Part shown: in pieces, positions 45,329 to 53,698 of the stretch
Layout of the letters: each line of letters begins with the position of its first letter
How positions within the stretch are numbered: position 1 is the first letter of the stretch
From: Pseudomonas sp. UYIF39
Lineage (GTDB): Bacteria > Pseudomonadota > Gammaproteobacteria > Pseudomonadales > Pseudomonadaceae
Length of the DNA: 64,000 bases
Assembly: GCF_029963765.1 (NCBI RefSeq)
Contig: NZ_JALBYU010000007.1
Span: forward strand, 1-64,000
Direction: 5' to 3'
Program-made: the position numbers and the translations under genes
Notes under the pieces: model-generated
Databases searched by the model: none
What the model was told of the DNA's origin: nothing
Seen by the model: the letters and a program-made list of their open reading frames with translations, nothing else

Positions 45329-46687
45329 CTACACCAACCGCTCAATCTTCTGATGCTGCCAGACCATTTTGTAATACGCCGTCTGCAACACCAGCATCCC
45401 CAGATACGCCACCGGAAACGCCATCCACACACCCTGCAACCCGAACCGCGCATCCAACGCATACGCCACCGGCAATTGCACCAGCACCACGCAAACAATC
45501 GAAATCGCCATCGGCACCAGCACCGAGCCGCTGGCGCGCATGATGCCACCGACGATCGCCTGGAAACCGAACACCAACAGGCTCCAGAGCATGATGTGCA
45601 ACAGGTGTTCCGCCATCGTCCGGGTGGAATCATCCGTGAGGAACAACCCCAGCAACCAGTGCGACAACAGATAACCCAACACCACCAAGCCACCGGTCAG
45701 GCACACATTGATCAACAGCCCCGTGCGCAGAATCGGTGCCATGCGCTCAAGGCGCCCTGCTCCAATCGCCTGAGCGCCAAGGATCGACGCCGTGATCGCA
45801 ATCGACAGCGCCGGAAACTGCACGTAATTGACGATCTGCGTCACCGCCCCATACGCCGCCGTCGCCTGCGAACCGTGCTGATTCACCAGCGCCAGAATCA
45901 CCAACTCCGAAACCGACAACACCACCATCTGCAACCCGGTTGGCAACCCGATGCGCAACACCTTGCCGAGAATCACCAGATCCAGGCGCATCGCCGCAAA
46001 CATCTCCCGATCCGGCGCCAACGGATGCCCCTTGCGAATCAACCGCCACGCCAGCCACCCCATCGCCGACAAATTACCCGCCAACCCCGCATACGCCGCA
46101 CTCTGAATCCCCATCATCGGCAACCCGAACCAACCCCGAATCAACGCCGGCGTCAGCGCCAACCCGATACAGGTCGACACCACCAACGCAATCAGCGGCG
46201 ACACCGTATCGCTCACCCCGCGCAGTAGTTGAGTGAACAGCACGTAGACCAGGAGCGACGGCATGATCCACATCATCACGTGGGCGTAGGACACGGCGTC
46301 GTCGATGACGTCGGCCGGTGTGCCCAAGCCTTGCAGGGCTGGCCTTGCGAACACGCTGCCGAGTACTGCCGCTGTCAGGCCGATCATTGCGCCTAACAGC
46401 AAGGTTGTGCCGGCGATGGTTTTCACCAGATGCGGTTCACGCGCGCCCCAGGCTTGGCCGATGAGCACGCCCGCGCCGGCGCCGAGGCCGATGACCAGGG
46501 CGATGAAGAAGAAGACGATGGGGAACATGCCCGAGACGGCAGCCAAGGCTTGGGTGCCGAGCATTTGGCCGATGTAGATGCTGTTGATGGTGCCTGACAT
46601 GGATTGGAGAAAATTGGAGAGGACCATGGGGGCGAGGAAAAGGAGGTAGGTTTTCCAGAGGGGGTGTTGGGTGGCGGGGGTTTGCAT
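45329..46687 (-). CDS. MATE-family efflux transporter
   Basis: A 452-aa inner-membrane protein with 12 helices in two homologous halves (SMSGTINSIYIGQMLGTQALAAVSG in the first, LPTGLQMVVLSVSELVILALVNQHG in the second). MATE pumps export cationic drugs and metabolites by Na+ or H+ antiport. It stands alone on the minus strand and ends 23 bp from the frameshifted GNAT gene. Confidence 0.9.
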   Translation of the reverse strand: MQTPATQHPLWKTYLLFLAPMVLSNFLQSMSGTINSIYIGQMLGTQALAAVSGMFPIVFFFIALVIGLGAGAGVLIGQAWGAREPHLVKTIAGTTLLLGAMIGLTAAVLGSVFARPALQGLGTPADVIDDAVSYAHVMMWIMPSLLVYVLFTQLLRGVSDTVSPLIALVVSTCIGLALTPALIRGWFGLPMMGIQSAAYAGLAGNLSAMGWLAWRLIRKGHPLAPDREMFAAMRLDLVILGKVLRIGLPTGLQMVVLSVSELVILALVNQHGSQATAAYGAVTQIVNYVQFPALSIAITASILGAQAIGAGRLERMAPILRTGLLINVCLTGGLVVLGYLLSHWLLGLFLTDDSTRTMAEHLLHIMLWSLLVFGFQAIVGGIMRASGSVLVPMAISIVCVVLVQLPVAYALDARFGLQGVWMAFPVAYLGMLVLQTAYYKMVWQHQKIERLV

Positions 46688-46801
46688 TGAGGGTCCGTCT
46701 CGGGGTTGGCTCGTGTTTTGGAAATTCTACGCTAGGGAGCTGAAGCTAACGCGCTCCCATTTCGAAGATTTAGAGAGTATGGACGATGTCAGCTTTCGGC
46801 C

Positions 46802-46960
46802 CAGGCTGTGTAAAAACGCAGGCACCGTTTTGAAGTCTGCGTTGCTACGTAAAATCTGTCAGTGCTTGGTTAATCAGCAGACCTGAATTTTGCGTAGGAA
46901 CGCGATATTCGTTCTGGTATTCACCGTAAAATCTGCTCTAAAACGTTTTCACACAGCTTG
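46802..46960. mobile_element. 159-bp MITE copy 1
   Basis: Ends CAGGCTGTGTAAAAACG (46802) and the inverted form of CAAGCTGTGTGAAAACG (46960), each flanked by GGCC (46798-46801 and 46961-46964), read as a 4-bp target duplication. It has the same length as the copies at 49030 and 51098, and its interior is similar to the 51098 copy in reverse orientation. No coding capacity. The ends match those of the IS1182-type element at 54877-56459, which would supply the transposase. Confidence 0.85.
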
Positions 46961-47066
46961 GGCCAAAAGCAGTCACTCCTTTCCGCTCGAAACAGCTAGC
47001 CCCCTACTGCTTCATTGACGCTCAACGCGCTGCTACATCCACTAATTAATAACCAGAGTTCTCTCT

Positions 47067-47117
47067 ATGCAACGGATTGCAGCCCTTTCAATTTTTGCGG
47101 GTGTATTTCTTTGCTAG
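47067..47117 (+). pseudogene. possible remnant of a lipoprotein signal peptide
   Basis: ATG at 47067 opens a 16-codon frame, MQRIAALSIFAGVFLC, that looks like a lipoprotein signal ending at the lipobox Cys and stops at once. It may be the stub of a gene destroyed near the MITE. This is a weak call. The rest of 46965-47250 shows no gene. Confidence 0.25.
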
Positions 47118-47250
47118 CGTGACACAGGAACAATTCCAAGCGGTATGTCAGATTTGGATCGAAAGCGTCTTAAGAAAACCGTGATGCCCGCCGATATCTT
47201 TTTAAGAATGCCTTGGATCTAAGGCGTTTGATCATGCCAGGTGATTCCCC

Positions 47251-48918
47251 ATGCAGATGCTACCCTTCCAAAGCCTACGAGCGAAATTTGCAGTCGTCGT
47301 CGCGCTCTCCGTGCTGGTCATCACGTGTATCTTCGGCAGTGTCATCGGCGCGTCCGCGATTTCCAGGCACAAGGAACAGACTGGGCATCAGTTGGCGGAA
47401 TACGCCGCCTCGATGATTGACCGTCTCGATCGTGACATGCACAGCCGCGCCAAGGAACTCAGCGTGCTGAGTGCAATGGAGGCCCTGCGCAATCCGCAGA
47501 ACGTCGCAGAAGCCCGGAGCCTGCTCAACCACCTCAACGCTCAGTTCCCCAGCTATTCTTGGATTGGCCTCACCGACGCCCAAGGCACGGTTGTCGCTTC
47601 GACCGGGCGTCTGCTTGAAGGGCTCAGCATTGCGCACCGACCCGTGTTCGTGGAGGGGAGGGACAAGACGTTCGTAGGTGACGTGCACGAAGCAGTGATG
47701 CTCGCAAAGCTCTTACCCAACCCATCGGGTGAAGCCATGAAGTTCGTCGATATCAGCATGCCAGTACTGGACAAGACCGGAAACTTCATCGGCGTACTGG
47801 CCACTCACCTGTCTTGGCAGTGGGCGGCGGAAATAGGCCGGACCATGTTCGAGCCGTTGAAGAAAAGTCTTCCGGGTGTGGAGTTCTTGGTCATCAGCAA
47901 AGACGGGATTGTCTTGCTCGGCCCCAAACAACTGATCGGCAAACCGAGTGAGGCCGGCATTGATAACAAAAGCAACACCCGCTGGACGGTCAGCGAGTGG
48001 CAGGATGGAAACACATACGTGGTGGGGGCTGCCGAAAGCACCGGTATTGATGGTTACCCTGGGCTGGGCTGGACCGTTGTTACGCGTCAGCCAGCGAAAG
48101 TCGCTTTTGCTGAGGCAAACGGACTGCGCGTTGAAATACTGCTGTGGGGCAGTCTACTGTCCATCACCTTCGCCGTGCTGGGATGGTTCGTGGCAGGCGT
48201 CATCACTCGACCGCTCAACCAGATTGCCGAGGCGGCCACCAGCCTCTCCGAGGGCGCTGATGTCGACATTCCGCTGGTCAAAGGCAGTCTGGAAGTTGAA
48301 AAACTGAGCATAGTCATTCGGCATCTGGTTGAGAAACTGACGCAAAAGAAGGGTCAGTTGGCACTTATCAGGGGCGTTGCCTATCGGGACACCGTGACGG
48401 GTCTGCCCAACCGTGCTGCGTTGGACAACTACGTCAAGAGTCTACAAAGAGAACCCGGTCAGCAGCCTGCCTTCGGCGTGCTATGCCTGGACCTCGATGG
48501 CTTCAAACCCGTGAACGATTGCTTTGGTCATACTGTTGGGGATGCCCTGCTACATTCAGTCGGCCTGCGTCTGTCAGCCACCGTGCGCGATGGCGATATC
48601 GCAGTCCGCCACGGCGGTGACGAGTTCGTTCTGCTGCTGCGGTTGAAGGCCGGCGAATCACTGGGACATGTGCAGAGCGCTGCGCAGCGCATCATCAAAA
48701 CGATTGCAGAACCGGTCCCGCTCGCGGGCGCGGTGATCAGGGTTGGCTGTAGCATTGGCGGCGCAGTGTGGACCGAGGGTGATTTCGCTGACGTTTTGGC
48801 TAAGGCCGATGAGGCACTTTATCGTGCCAAAAGGGCCGGCAAATCCCAAGCGCAGTTTTATCCGGCTGGCGGACTGGCAGATACCTTGATCAGCAAGACC
48901 AGCCCAGAGTCTGTTTAG
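47251..48918 (+). CDS. membrane diguanylate cyclase with CACHE sensor domain
   Basis: A 555-aa protein: helix 1 (residues about 13-35), a periplasmic double-CACHE-like domain (WIGLTDAQGTVVAST, FVDISMPVLDKTGNFIGVL), helix 2 (about 293-315), HAMP, and a C-terminal GGDEF domain. The active site is HGGDEF, with GGDEF at residues 455-459. RDGD five residues upstream matches the RxxD product-inhibition site, so it should make cyclic di-GMP under feedback control. No EAL domain. It lies between MITE copies 1 and 2. The start is ATG at 47251. Confidence 0.9.
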   Translation: MQMLPFQSLRAKFAVVVALSVLVITCIFGSVIGASAISRHKEQTGHQLAEYAASMIDRLDRDMHSRAKELSVLSAMEALRNPQNVAEARSLLNHLNAQFPSYSWIGLTDAQGTVVASTGRLLEGLSIAHRPVFVEGRDKTFVGDVHEAVMLAKLLPNPSGEAMKFVDISMPVLDKTGNFIGVLATHLSWQWAAEIGRTMFEPLKKSLPGVEFLVISKDGIVLLGPKQLIGKPSEAGIDNKSNTRWTVSEWQDGNTYVVGAAESTGIDGYPGLGWTVVTRQPAKVAFAEANGLRVEILLWGSLLSITFAVLGWFVAGVITRPLNQIAEAATSLSEGADVDIPLVKGSLEVEKLSIVIRHLVEKLTQKKGQLALIRGVAYRDTVTGLPNRAALDNYVKSLQREPGQQPAFGVLCLDLDGFKPVNDCFGHTVGDALLHSVGLRLSATVRDGDIAVRHGGDEFVLLLRLKAGESLGHVQSAAQRIIKTIAEPVPLAGAVIRVGCSIGGAVWTEGDFADVLAKADEALYRAKRAGKSQAQFYPAGGLADTLISKTSPESV

Positions 48919-49029
48919 AACAGCGCCGTGCGGGCCGGCGATCGATGAGCGTTTTGACCGGCCGGTAACGACCCATACAGTGCAATCGTAAGGCCGCTTG
49001 CAAGCGGTCAGGAATGACCGCTTGTGGCC

Positions 49030-49188
49030 GAGGTTGTGTAAAAACGTTTTTCAGCGCGACAGGTACTCAAAACCAGACTGGAAATCGCGCTTCTACGCAA
49101 AATCCACATCTGCTGACGTGCCGATAAATTTCAGATTTAACGTAGATGCGCACACTTCAATTTTGGCGACGCGTTTTTACACACTCTG
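49030..49188. mobile_element. 159-bp MITE copy 2
   Basis: Ends GAGGTTGTGTAAAAACG and the inverted form of CAGAGTGTGTAAAAACG, with GGCC on both sides (49026-49029 and 49189-49192). Same orientation as copy 3 but more diverged inside. It lies about 200 bp before the PAAR gene. The following 49193-49386 holds imperfect repeats of GCGCTGATC and the PAAR promoter region, but no gene. Confidence 0.82.
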
Positions 49189-49386
49189 GGCCGATTGCTG
49201 CCCTTGACCTTTGCAATCAAATGCAGCTTTTTCTTCACTCCATAGTTAATTCTTGGTTCAAGCGCTGATCAGTTCATGCAGGCGCTGATCGCTGATCATT
49301 GCATGCGCCCATCACCACAGAGATTTCTAATGGGCGATCTGTTCTGGTAGGTTACGACGCTCACACGGATTTGACAGGAGGTCATA

Positions 49387-49668
49387 GTGGCTAAGCCAGC
49401 AGCGCGTAAGAGTGATCCATACAGTTGCCCGTTGCCGGGGCACGGTACTAATCCCATTGCGGCAGGCTCTCCCGACGTGTTTTTCGACGGACTTTCCGCA
49501 GCACGTCAAGGCGACACCTGCACGTGCGGCAGTGCGCTTTCATCAGGGCTGTCTTCGACTGTGTTCATCAACGGCAAGAATGCCGCAACCATCGACACTG
49601 GTGGCACCCACGACGGCGTTGTAGTTGGCGGGTTACGCGAGCTGGATCGGCTTCAGAATCCCTGCTGA
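49387..49668 (+). CDS. PAAR-domain protein (type VI secretion spike tip)
   Basis: A 93-aa protein that is almost only a PAAR domain: ARKSDPYSCPLPGHGTNPIAAGSPDVFFDG, the TCTCGSAL turn, VFINGKNAATI and the end GTHDGVVVGG. PAAR proteins cap the VgrG spike and carry effectors. The start is GTG at 49387 after AGGAGG. It heads a small cluster with an overlapping ORF, a membrane-effector candidate and an immunity candidate. No other type VI genes are present, so it is an orphan cassette. Confidence 0.87.
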   Translation: MAKPAARKSDPYSCPLPGHGTNPIAAGSPDVFFDGLSAARQGDTCTCGSALSSGLSSTVFINGKNAATIDTGGTHDGVVVGGLRELDRLQNPC

Positions 49669-49864
49669 AGAAAGCTATGAGGGCTTATCGTGCACCGCGC
49701 ACTTTGAGGACGGCTCATCGCTCCCCGGCGTATTCGATAAGGACAACGCTGTTAGATTTTCGAACCCATCAGGCACGACGTGCGTGATGCTCAAGTTTGA
49801 AGAGCAAGCATCCGCAGAGACGCCCTCGCTCACCGAGAGTCTATTGAACCAAATTCTAGGATAA
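49625..49864 (+). CDS. small ORF overlapping the PAAR gene
   Basis: A 79-aa frame that overlaps the PAAR gene by 44 bp in another register. It reads SWIGFRIPAEESYEGLSCTAHFEDGSSLPGVFDKDNAVRFSNPSGTTCVMLKFEE, a compact beta-type pattern with no strong match. The putative start is TTG at 49625, so it may be translated by coupling, or it may be the C-terminal domain of a PAAR protein separated by a frameshift, since the PAAR frame ends with an unlikely tail (LRELDRLQNPC). I do not recognise a function. Confidence 0.55.
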   Translation: MAGYASWIGFRIPAEESYEGLSCTAHFEDGSSLPGVFDKDNAVRFSNPSGTTCVMLKFEEQASAETPSLTESLLNQILG

Positions 49865-49874
49865 GGACCATCCT

Positions 49875-50657
49875 ATGACAGAGCCGTACATTGTCACCGG
49901 CAGCTATGTCGTTCAGCGTGAGCACGCCTTGCAAGACTCGCCCCTCGATAGTGCGTTAGAGCTGATGGAGGGCACTGCCCTGAGGTTTTCTCTGGATGCC
50001 ATCTCTGATGAAAAAGTCAGGGCAAGCTACACCAGGAACATCAATCGCATGTCTCAGCAAACTCGGGATGACGTGAAAGCTGGAAAGATCACTGCGCAAG
50101 AAGGTGTGAAGTTCAGTCATGAGATGCGAAACAAAATCATGATGGAACATCGCAAACTCACCTCTGCGCAGGGTTTGGCTATCGTCCAAAGGAAGAAAAA
50201 GGAAGGAAAGGGGCTCAAAACGCTCTTGGATATGTACGCTGAAAGCCTATTCCAAAAGGGTTACGACAGCCTTTCAGAAGTAGAAAAAAATAAGGTCCAC
50301 TACACCATTCTGGAATCCTCGGGCCGTGATAATGCCAAATTCACGACTGGCACCAAAAAAATGCTGATCATGGGCAAGCTCGGCGTTCTGGTGACCGCCG
50401 CTCTGGCCACCTATCAAATATTGGATGCTGAAAACAAACCCAAAGAAGCGGCGCGCCAAGGCATCATTGTTGGTGCGGGTGCGTTGGGCGGTATCCTCGC
50501 GGGGATGGGCGTCAGCACGCTTTGTGGCCCTGCCATGCCCATTTGCGCAATTGCAGTTGTCTTGGCTGGGACAGTCGCCGGTGGTGTCGCAGGCGAAGCG
50601 GTGGCGAGCTCACTGGATGAAGAACTGGAGGAGTTCACACATTGGGACATCTTCTGA
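49875..50657 (+). CDS. candidate type VI membrane-targeting effector
   Basis: A 260-aa protein. The N-terminal 170 residues are polar and helical. The C-terminal part carries long hydrophobic, Gly/Ala-rich segments (LGVLVTAALATYQIL, GIIVGAGALGGILAGMGVSTL, AICAIAVVLAG-like GTVAGGVAGEAV) of glycine-zipper type, as in small pore-forming toxins. Placed after a PAAR gene and before a small gene that overlaps it by 16 bp, it fits a pore-forming type VI effector. No enzyme motif is visible. Role is inferred from composition and context. Confidence 0.65.
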   Translation: MTEPYIVTGSYVVQREHALQDSPLDSALELMEGTALRFSLDAISDEKVRASYTRNINRMSQQTRDDVKAGKITAQEGVKFSHEMRNKIMMEHRKLTSAQGLAIVQRKKKEGKGLKTLLDMYAESLFQKGYDSLSEVEKNKVHYTILESSGRDNAKFTTGTKKMLIMGKLGVLVTAALATYQILDAENKPKEAARQGIIVGAGALGGILAGMGVSTLCGPAMPICAIAVVLAGTVAGGVAGEAVASSLDEELEEFTHWDIF

Positions 50658-50998
50658 CTGAACCACAACTGACAAAGGTCAGAGCCGCACTCTCCGAGCC
50701 ATTCAACGATTTCCCCGTCGAATATGACTATGTAGCGAAGAAGGTCAGAGGCGTCGACCCTGGCATTCTGTACGAAATCCTTTATTCAGAGGTCGCACCG
50801 GTGTGTTTCACCAATCTTGTAGCAGCTGTGCCTCCGGTATGGACGGGCTTTGATCCTGACATACTCAGAGACTCGATAGAGGAAAGGCTGGCAGCAAGAG
50901 AACGAAATTGGTTTCGCAGGCAGTTCGATAAAGTGCTGGTTCGCTGGCTGAAATACAACTACGCCTACATCTGGAAGGAAATCGCCAGCAGGCTTTGA
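50642..50998 (+). CDS. candidate immunity protein (DUF7079-like)
   Basis: A 118-aa soluble protein that starts with TTG at 50642, 16 bp inside the effector candidate, after GGAGGAG at 50626-50632. It reads LTEPQLTKVRAALSEPFNDF and APVCFTNLVAAVPPVWTGFD, which resembles the DUF7079 family by memory. Translational coupling to the upstream gene is the usual arrangement for an immunity gene, ensuring it is made with the toxin. No membrane segment, so if the effector acts at the membrane, neutralisation would be by binding. Confidence 0.6.
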   Translation: MGHLLTEPQLTKVRAALSEPFNDFPVEYDYVAKKVRGVDPGILYEILYSEVAPVCFTNLVAAVPPVWTGFDPDILRDSIEERLAARERNWFRRQFDKVLVRWLKYNYAYIWKEIASRL

Positions 50999-51097
50999 AC
51001 CCGAACGCACAATGGACTAGCGACTCGCTGAACATTATGAAAAACCTCTGACCATTTCTGGCTGCTTTCTACTCATATTGATTGGCAGCTTTTGGCC

Positions 51098-51256
51098 GAG
51101 GCTGTGTAAAAACGTTTTAGCGCAAGGTTGAGGTTCAGAACCCGAACGAAAATCGCGTTCCTACGCAAATTTCAGGTCTGCTAGCTAACCAAGGACTGCC
51201 AGATTTTACGTAGCAACGCTGACTTTAAAACGGTGCCTGCATTTTTACACAGCCTG
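51098..51256. mobile_element. 159-bp MITE copy 3
   Basis: Starts GAGGCTGTGTAAAAACG; the other end is the inverted form of CAGGCTGTGTAAAAATG. GGCC flanks both sides (51094-51097 and 51257-51260). Interior similar to copy 1 in reverse orientation. It closes the PAAR, effector and immunity block on the right, about 100 bp after the immunity gene. Confidence 0.85.
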
Positions 51257-51359
51257 GGCCGATAGCAGTCGCTCAAGGAAGGGCCGTAACGGTCCTAGGA
51301 CCACCATATAAATTCCTACACAAACCTCGGAATCCCTCACCTTTCCCGCCGTTCTGATG

Positions 51360-51600
51360 AAGCCTATAGTCCCTCTCGTCGCCCAAAATGGCGATTTCGG
51401 GTTTGGCGACCCGAGATATGAGTGCGAGGGCCGTCTGCTCATTTGCAGGCGTCGTCGCAGCCGCAAAACCGCTGTACTATGGCGGTTGCGCGCGGGAGAC
51501 CTTCGGGTCTGCCGGTTTCTCATTCCCGGTTCGCCAACCTGCGCGCAACTGCCACCCTATCGTTTGGCGACGATCTGTTGGCGGTCTCAACAAACTGAAT
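51360..51600 (+). ncRNA. structured leader RNA upstream of a small protein gene
   Basis: A promoter-like TATAGT at 51365-51370 is followed by a row of hairpins: TCGCC/GGCGA (51379-51394), TCGGGT/ACCCGA (51397-51414), CTGC/GCAG near 51434-51447, AACCGC/GCGGTT (51467-51487) and AGACC-TTCG-GGTCT (51497-51510), a stable UUCG hairpin. A coding frame runs through it but looks accidental. Very similar leaders stand before small genes in many Pseudomonas genomes in my recollection. It may regulate translation of the gene at 51613. Confidence 0.5.
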
Positions 51601-51612
51601 GAGATCTCCCCT

Positions 51613-51885
51613 ATGGAAAGATACATGCCCCTCACCGGAATCGACCTGATCCCGGCCTCCCTGCTCATCGACACCCAAGCCCCACTCGAAGTCCTGCAAG
51701 CCATGGCCGATTACCGCATCCGCACGGTCACGCAGGTGTTGGAAAACATCGCCTTCCGCGCCGAGCTCGGTTGCGACACAGTGGTGCTTTCGGACTTTTC
51801 CAAACTACTGGCCATCCCGTTACGCGATGGCTGTGACTTGATGGATGTGATCGGCCGACGCTTGCGGGCTCAAGCAACGGAATAA
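51613..51885 (+). CDS. small conserved protein (DUF3077-like)
   Basis: A 90-aa cytoplasmic protein with no signal or membrane segment, predicted helical, containing LEVLQAMADYRIRTVTQVLENIAFRAELG and a C-terminal MDVIGRRLRAQ. It resembles the DUF3077 group of small Pseudomonas proteins of unknown role. The ATG at 51613 was chosen because the upstream in-frame extension is the structured leader. A strong terminator follows. Confidence 0.65.
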   Translation: MERYMPLTGIDLIPASLLIDTQAPLEVLQAMADYRIRTVTQVLENIAFRAELGCDTVVLSDFSKLLAIPLRDGCDLMDVIGRRLRAQATE

Positions 51886-51893
51886 ACGAAAAA

Positions 51894-51921
51894 ACGGGCG
51901 CCATTACGGCGCCCGTTTTTT
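51894..51921 (+). terminator. Rho-independent terminator
   Basis: ACGGGCGCC (51894-51902) pairs with GGCGCCCGT (51908-51916), followed by T residues, and preceded by A residues so that it also works on the minus strand for the phosphatase gene side. Confidence 0.9.
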
Positions 51922-52023
51922 GTGTCCGCAAACAAAGAGCTGCGCCAACATCCATAGGACTGTAAGCGTCTGCCGAATACGCGCCAGGCAATATCCGTCA
52001 TTTGGCTAATCAAAATCTATGCC

Positions 52024-52587
52024 TCAACTATGACTCGTTCGGTAGGTCGCAGCGCTCCAGTATCGATTGCCGGTACTTGTATGGCGAGTCCATCCAGCAG
52101 CTTCCAGCTGCTTTGCAATCATTCGGTTCATGAATCCATGACCGAGCAGAAGAACTGAGCCTTCACAGCTAAGGGACTGAAGTCGTTGTGCTGCCCCAAT
52201 GGCCCGTACCCTCGCCTTGTGGGCAGACTCAACATTCCCGGAGAAACCGCACAACCATAAAACACGAAGAATAAATGCCCACGTGAATGGTGAAAGTCGC
52301 GGCAATGCCCATCGTCCATAGGGTAACTGCGCCTCGCAAAAAATCTCATCCACGATGGCGGGTTGAAGGCCAAAGGCCCGGATAGATGTGAGCGCACGGG
52401 GCGCGCTGCTTGAGACAATTACTTTGGCGGTAACGGCCAGCTCCAAACTCGCTTTAGGGGCAGGCTGATTCACAATTTCGGATAAGTCGTATTGCTCAAT
52501 CCAGCGCTTCATACCAAGTGCTGAAACCTTGTCGAGCGTAGCCAGATTCGGCTGACCATGACGCATTAAGATAATTTCTTTGCCCAC
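52024..52587 (-). CDS. histidine phosphatase family protein
   Basis: A 187-aa phosphatase of the phosphoglycerate-mutase superfamily. The catalytic motif is ILMRHGQP near the N terminus, and VLLLGHGFMNR supplies the second active-site His; RALTS and EAQLPYG are further marks. I place the start at GTG 52587 (GKEIILMRHGQP), the usual distance from the motif; an in-frame ATG at 52671 would add 28 residues. Substrate unknown. Confidence 0.75.
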   Translation of the reverse strand: MGKEIILMRHGQPNLATLDKVSALGMKRWIEQYDLSEIVNQPAPKASLELAVTAKVIVSSSAPRALTSIRAFGLQPAIVDEIFCEAQLPYGRWALPRLSPFTWAFILRVLWLCGFSGNVESAHKARVRAIGAAQRLQSLSCEGSVLLLGHGFMNRMIAKQLEAAGWTRHTSTGNRYWSAATYRTSHS

Positions 52588-52737
52588 TGGGATCACATCC
52601 TTGATTTGCTGCTGAGCGAGTACGTGGATTGCACTCTGTAAGTAGCGAACGGAATGCTCGTGCCTGAGCAATCCTGTTTAACGGACTGCAATAATAACCG
52701 CTACCCGAGACAATCAAGCAAGCCCTTGGAATGACAA

Positions 52738-53592
52738 TCAAGCCCTCCGCTTAGAGCAGTACTCCACAATGAGCTGAGTGACCGCTGCCACAATCGCCTG
52801 ATCCGCTTCAGGCGAGGTGAACAGCCGACATTGCGCATCCGGCAATTCCGGCAACCCTTGTTCTACCCCAATCACCGCCAACCCTTGCCCCAACTGACTG
52901 AGCGGCATGGGCGCTACCGCGAAGCCTGCCAGGGCCGCCGCTCGCAACCCGGCAGTGCTGCTGCACAACATCGCCGTGCGTTGGGCGATTCCCGCTTGCG
53001 CCAGCCTCGTCAGCGCGGCCTCGCGATAAGGGCACGGTTCGGGGAACAGGGCCAGCGGCAACGGCGTGGGTAACCGGGCGACGGGTTGCGCCGACCAGGC
53101 CCACACCAGCGGTTCCTGCCATAGCAACAGCCCCGTTTCGCTGGTTTCGCACAGCGAACCGATGACCACCTCCAGATGCCCTTGTTTCATCAGCGCCAGC
53201 AACGTACCCGGAATGTTCACCTGCACCTCGATCTTCATGCCGGGGTACTGCGCTGCGAAATCCTGAACAGTGCGCAGCAATCGAGACTCGACAAAATCTT
53301 CGGACACGCCGATCCGCAGCAGCCCGTGAAACGGCGTGCGTGTCAGGTCGGTCCAGGCATCACGGTTCAGCGCGAGGATTGTGCGCGCATAAGAGACCAG
53401 TCGCTCGCCATCGGCCGTCAGTTGCTGGGAACGGGTGGTGCGCGTCAACAGGGGTTTACCGATCTGTTCTTCCAATCGCCGCACATGGCCACTGACGGCA
53501 GACTGAGTCAGGTGCAGCTTCTGGGCTGCACGGCTGAAGCCGTCTTCATCGACGACGGTGACAAATGTCTTGAGCAGTAGAGTATCGAACAT
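52738..53592 (-). CDS. LysR-family regulator divergent from an azoreductase gene
   Basis: A 284-aa regulator with helix-turn-helix FVTVVDEDGFSRAAQKLHLTQSAVSGHVRRLEEQIG and a substrate-binding domain (GLLRIGVSEDFVE). The start at 53592 (MFDTLLLKTF) is the family start. It is divergent from the azoreductase-like gene at 53699, with a perfect palindrome between them, and most likely controls it. Confidence 0.88.
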   Translation of the reverse strand: MFDTLLLKTFVTVVDEDGFSRAAQKLHLTQSAVSGHVRRLEEQIGKPLLTRTTRSQQLTADGERLVSYARTILALNRDAWTDLTRTPFHGLLRIGVSEDFVESRLLRTVQDFAAQYPGMKIEVQVNIPGTLLALMKQGHLEVVIGSLCETSETGLLLWQEPLVWAWSAQPVARLPTPLPLALFPEPCPYREAALTRLAQAGIAQRTAMLCSSTAGLRAAALAGFAVAPMPLSQLGQGLAVIGVEQGLPELPDAQCRLFTSPEADQAIVAAVTQLIVEYCSKRRA

Positions 53593-53630
53593 AGTTTTAT
53601 TCGTGATCAATCGAGTTGTAATTTACGATT

Positions 53631-53645
53631 TATATTTCAAATATA
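53631..53645. promoter_or_regulatory. palindromic LysR binding site
   Basis: TATATTT-C-AAATATA is a perfect 7-bp inverted repeat around one base, in the 106-bp gap between the divergent LysR and azoreductase genes. It has the T-N11-A form of LysR boxes and overlaps the likely promoters. Confidence 0.55.
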
Positions 53646-53698
53646 ACTATGTTGCAATGCTCCCACCTGCCCTGCCTCCCCATCATCCAAGGTGTGCC

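Noticed and set aside
45353..46228. 291-codon His/Arg/Gln-rich frame opposite the MATE gene
   Set aside because: Low-complexity antisense of a membrane-protein gene; no independent support.
51388..51612. N-terminal extension of the DUF3077-like protein
   Set aside because: The sequence is a row of hairpins typical of a structured leader, and the ATG at 51613 gives the compact conserved protein.
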